The position numbers and the translations under genes are program-made. Shown here in pieces: positions 13,901 through 15,837 of a stretch of 15,837 nt of DNA. The first letter of the stretch is position 1; each line of letters opens with the position of its first letter. The notes under the pieces are model-generated. The model made no database searches. It was not told the origin of the DNA and worked only from the letters and a program-made list of their open reading frames with translations. The stretch is from positions 1-15,837 of the forward strand of contig CAZEFW010000190.1 of assembly GCA_964511535.1 (NCBI GenBank). Reading direction: 5' to 3'. The DNA is from CAZCFB01 sp964511535 (GTDB lineage Bacteria > Myxococcota_A > Polyangia > GCA-2747355 > CAZCFB01).

Positions 13901-15733
13901 TTCCTCGGCACACCCACCTACTACAACTACTCCCAGATGCAGAAGAACCTGCAGCTCATCAGCAGCTGCACCAGCGTGGCCGACCCGAAGGTGTTCAAGC
14001 CGGCCGCCTGGGACGACAAGACCGAGGGCGCCTGGGACCCGCTGCTCGACGGCATGCTGGTCAAGGTGGGCGGGCAGTACAGCCGCTGCCAGGAGCAGAA
14101 GGTGGACTACATGCCCTGGTCCGCCCTGCGCATGCCCAAGAGCAACGAGTATGTCAGCTACTACCGCGGCGGCCCCTCCATCGACCCCAAGGGGCGGCTG
14201 CGCATGCCGTACGGCTTCGGCACCGACTCCTGGGCCGACCTGGGCAACCTGTCCGTGTACCGCCACGACAACGGGGCGGACGCCTACGAGATCTTCAACT
14301 TCCTCATCACCCAGCAGGAGGTGGGGCATATCTTCGACAACTACCGGCGCGGCCGCCAGAGCTTCTCGGTGCGCGACGCGGTGGACCGGGTGCTGACCCG
14401 CTACAACGAGAAGATCCGCGACGGAGCCAAGGGCCTGGGGCTGATGCGCAACATCTACGCCACGGTGGCCACCAAGTCGGGCTACGACTTCGACAGCTTC
14501 TGGGGGCAGGTGACCGGGCTGCTGCTGGGCGAGAACGTCATCGCCTCGTCCATGGTGTTCGACCACTTCACCCGGCTGCTGGCCCGGCCCGAGGTGGGCG
14601 AGCACTACCTGCCGAGCGGTGAGAAGGTGCTGCGGTCCAAGAACGACGACTTCTCCCAGAGCGGCCCCACCCTGGTCAACGTGCCCAACGGCGCCACCGG
14701 CTACTACGAGTCGGTGGGGCTGGGCGGCAAGCTGGTGGAGAACCTGATGGCCGACGACAAGGGGGAGTACAACGTGGAGTACACGGTCAACGCCGGCTCC
14801 TACTACGAGAAGCTGCAGACCGCGATGCTGATGACCGAGTCGGTGGACAACTTCGTGTCCGACTCGCGGCTCGACTTCGTGGACCCGCGCTACCGGTCGG
14901 TGGCCCTGGCCGAGCTGTTCCCCGACGGCTACCGCCGCTGGCTGGCCAACAACCTCACCGACGACGACGCGCTCAAGGGCCCGCGCCTGGCCGCGGACTC
15001 CAGCGGCAAGCCCCAGGTGGACAGCAGCAAGTACCCCAAGACCCCCATCGGCTGGACCTCATGGTGGGGAGCCAAGCCGAAGGTCTGCTTCGCCGGCACC
15101 GGCACCACCATCTGCGACGCGCCGGTCAGCGGGGTCGGCTCCAAGCTGAAGCCGAACTTCCCCACCTACACCACCACCCTCGACCCGCAGGTGGGCTGGG
15201 AGCAGCAGAAGTTCCTCATCGCCTGGACCATGCTCTACCTGCCGGAGAACGAAAAGTCCCAGTGGGTGGACATGATGCGCGTCTGGGAGCTGGGCAAGAA
15301 CAGCGATCCGAAGTTCAAAAACCGCATCGAGTTCCACGACCCCACCGGGCGGATCTACGTGGCCAAGACCTACGGCAAGGAGACGATCTTCGGCAAGACC
15401 GTGCAAAAAGGCATCGCCGCGCGGGTGCTGGAGCAGGCCAACGCGTACCTGAAGCAGGCCTACGAGACCACCGCCGGCAGCGACCTGGACGGCGACGGCA
15501 CGCCCGACTGGTACGTGCCGGTAATCAGCAAGACCACCGGCCAGCCCGCGGTGCTCAACGACACCGGCATCCAGCCCCTGCCCGGCTGCAACAAGAACGA
15601 CAACAGCAAGTGCACCTGCAGCGCCAACCGGGCGTGCCTCAAGCTCAAGGACTACGTGTCCGTGCCGGCCTACCTGCGCGAGGCGGTGCAGGCGTACAAG
15701 CTCGGCGATCCGAGCGAGCGCGGGGTGTACTGA
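10952..15733 (+). CDS. Giant Met-zincin zinc metalloprotease lipoprotein, 1593 residues
   Basis: A predicted outer-envelope lipoprotein: hydrophobic signal with lipobox LASC (Cys25). Zinc site H841-E-M-G-H845-S-V-G-L-R-H851-N-F matches HExxHxxGxxH of Met-zincins, and Met917 in STVMEYPGD provides the Met-turn, so the catalytic core looks intact. The closest family I know is the bacterial zinc-dependent metalloproteases with DUF5117/DUF4953 domains, which read HExGHTLGLRHNF; the upstream DWSRNENTD block (169-177) also fits such lipoproteins. Just before the zinc helix, residues about 645-835 are helical and Gln/Lys/Met-rich, perhaps a propeptide-like or inserted domain. Calcium-type Asp loops occur at 356-368 (DANRDENKDGTAD) and 1511-1519 (DLDGDGTPD). 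Many Cys, with a cluster near 1565-1585, suggest disulfides outside the cytoplasm. It is translated from an ATGA overlap with the barrel gene. Substrate unknown; proteolysis is strongly supported. Confidence 0.9.
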   Translation: MRLNTTLPRVLVAVSLLGALVLASCAEERPPINRVQPYALKKSDFVGKDLKDPKDNPEFWTQATLIDVGYGAAQFGLFNSTFTQNLSRIRWQITEDYLFARLAYERVADSDGKGAGKAVNDGQIVAAFRIEKHFDVSREYNPTTGEQINVLNENATDRPWYQREYMRVDWSRNENTDAYDFDTLSLLGIYGGVKYEPLAYDVTNPSDPHAPVFDLDNGYFDVTNKAFAKPQLVDLSHLGWGMDQIPACMLPADFSGGTSPKGNCNPVELTLRQSFRKVQDSDFEPKHWDGYRFQAAGGFTTQRYGYARNYQMSDDKWFRFLNHYQIWQRSHHYKDPTNMTGHVACFTSKTTPAGKDANRDENKDGTADECAAAGKGSRCDTFRQRCTLPYAKRKTRTIPWYYTEAAADEYFAPTAEATHNWDVALRVAARTAQYAECNATGGKDCAKTFPVFFGQQNHNQDAVDLAREVDACRNKTAYAGQDCAALADSIGKKRGYDAGVISIAKMPEVLVLCHSPVEHGDPAACGTARLEKGMTAKACATARAAGDADKIKACDKALTARLGDLRYHKVNVFSKPQTPSPWGIYADAEDPLTGETIAASINVWAWVNDYLSQQYVDIMRYIKGELKTADITNGKYVKDWVEAQRKGTSGGVLPRLTSAKVERLKANFAGVSVNKLRKLQQSMPQHMQAAVQSLHPKLTGIAASASVLSKNRATIAARQKAASGSQFEAKLMTKMMQQLHGVSGLPLNAQLMKQVSPLAGGNPSVARNMRHALQAKLAERGSCVLHPHRVAAPFSLTGLADKLEAKFGKFSAGDNAATQAARAEKMRKYLARRFQMSVVAHEMGHSVGLRHNFVGSSDAWQYRPQYWQLRTSNGKVTNQCADLVTDGSKCTGPRWFDPVTKEERDNLIWMWMHSTVMEYPGDISQDMLGLGVWDFAAARLLYGDVATVSQDPKMTAGKARALSMMLKMDNFGGILGLKPATINFLGTPTYYNYSQMQKNLQLISSCTSVADPKVFKPAAWDDKTEGAWDPLLDGMLVKVGGQYSRCQEQKVDYMPWSALRMPKSNEYVSYYRGGPSIDPKGRLRMPYGFGTDSWADLGNLSVYRHDNGADAYEIFNFLITQQEVGHIFDNYRRGRQSFSVRDAVDRVLTRYNEKIRDGAKGLGLMRNIYATVATKSGYDFDSFWGQVTGLLLGENVIASSMVFDHFTRLLARPEVGEHYLPSGEKVLRSKNDDFSQSGPTLVNVPNGATGYYESVGLGGKLVENLMADDKGEYNVEYTVNAGSYYEKLQTAMLMTESVDNFVSDSRLDFVDPRYRSVALAELFPDGYRRWLANNLTDDDALKGPRLAADSSGKPQVDSSKYPKTPIGWTSWWGAKPKVCFAGTGTTICDAPVSGVGSKLKPNFPTYTTTLDPQVGWEQQKFLIAWTMLYLPENEKSQWVDMMRVWELGKNSDPKFKNRIEFHDPTGRIYVAKTYGKETIFGKTVQKGIAARVLEQANAYLKQAYETTAGSDLDGDGTPDWYVPVISKTTGQPAVLNDTGIQPLPGCNKNDNSKCTCSANRACLKLKDYVSVPAYLREAVQAYKLGDPSERGVY

Positions 15734-15751
15734 CAGCTGAAGTTATCCCTC

Positions 15752-15837
15752 CCCGTTCCCGCCCCCCATCCCGACCCCGCTCCCGATCCCGACCCCGATC
15801 CCGATCCCGACCCCGACCCCGCTCCCGACCCCGACCC
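15752..15837. repeat. CCCGAY hexanucleotide tandem repeat, runs off the window
   Basis: From 15770 there are eleven uninterrupted 6-base units, CCCGAC, CCCGAT or CCCGCT, then CC at the edge. Three imperfect units (CCCGTT, CCCGCC, CCCCAT) precede them in the same register from 15752. The array begins 18 bases after the metalloprotease stop. Its minus strand carries GGG or GGGG runs every two to three bases, a G-quadruplex-type pattern. The true length is unknown. Confidence 0.9.

Noticed and set aside
10880..14605. A 1241-codon open frame on the minus strand, opposite the metalloprotease gene
   Set aside because: Its product is low-complexity and dominated by Val, Leu, Gly, Ala and His, as expected from the complement of GC-biased codons. 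The plus-strand frame has a lipobox, zinc site, ribosome-binding site and coupled start.
1..15837. Defence, phage or mobile-element content, tRNA genes or a CRISPR array
   Set aside because: No integrase, transposase, restriction, toxin-antitoxin or Cas-like protein, no tRNA-like cloverleaf noticed, and no spaced direct repeats. The only repeats are the heptamer run and the edge hexamer array.

Overview
This is a GC-rich stretch of a Gram-negative bacterial chromosome, densely packed with genes. Six proteins carry Sec or lipoprotein-type signal sequences, two look like outer-membrane barrels, and there is a near-consensus sigma-54 promoter, a DksA-like protein, a Met-zincin-type lipoprotein and a sterol-isomerase homologue. 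Together these fit a myxobacterium-like (Myxococcota / former Deltaproteobacteria) genome. That placement is inference from gene content; no rRNA or marker gene is present. I see no phage, IS element, integrase, tRNA or CRISPR array.

Layout. At the left, a minus-strand lipoprotein (157-1443) diverges from a crotonase-family gene (1504-2256) that lacks one of the two hydratase glutamates and looks like an enoyl-CoA isomerase. Converging on it is a tight minus-strand cluster: a secreted-looking P-loop kinase resembling the eukaryotic N4BP2/N4BP2L1 kinase domain (3237-4010), a DksA/TraR-type zinc-finger protein 3 bp downstream (2868-3233), and an ERG2/sigma-1-receptor family protein (2273-2836). 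A MepA-like murein endopeptidase (4131-4892) lies upstream on the same strand. It diverges from a GH5 endoglycoceramidase-like lipoprotein (4915-6330), and a near-perfect 22-bp palindrome sits between and across the two candidate start regions. A small orphan ORF (6420-6686) and a DPM1/ALG5-like glycosyltransferase (6726-7448) follow on the plus strand.

The right half holds a small outer-membrane-type protein (7459-8046, minus) and a sulfatase-fold lipoprotein (8150-9619) in which Thr replaces the formylglycine Cys/Ser. A 286-bp intergenic region follows, with a heptamer repeat, a likely terminator and a sigma-54 promoter. It leads into a two-gene, ATGA-coupled operon: an outer-membrane barrel-like protein (9906-10955) and a 1593-residue Met-zincin lipoprotein (10952-15733). 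The window ends in a CCCGAY hexanucleotide repeat that runs off the edge.

Common threads are the cell envelope and lipids: sterol-type isomerase, enoyl-CoA isomerase, ceramide-glycosidase-like GH5, polyprenyl-sugar-type glycosyltransferase, murein endopeptidase and envelope lipoproteins. The most unusual items are the ERG2/sigma-1-like protein, the N4BP2L1-like kinase with a signal peptide, their apparent operon with a DksA-like protein, and the sigma-54-driven barrel plus giant metalloprotease pair. I did not find an identifiable defence or mobile system.
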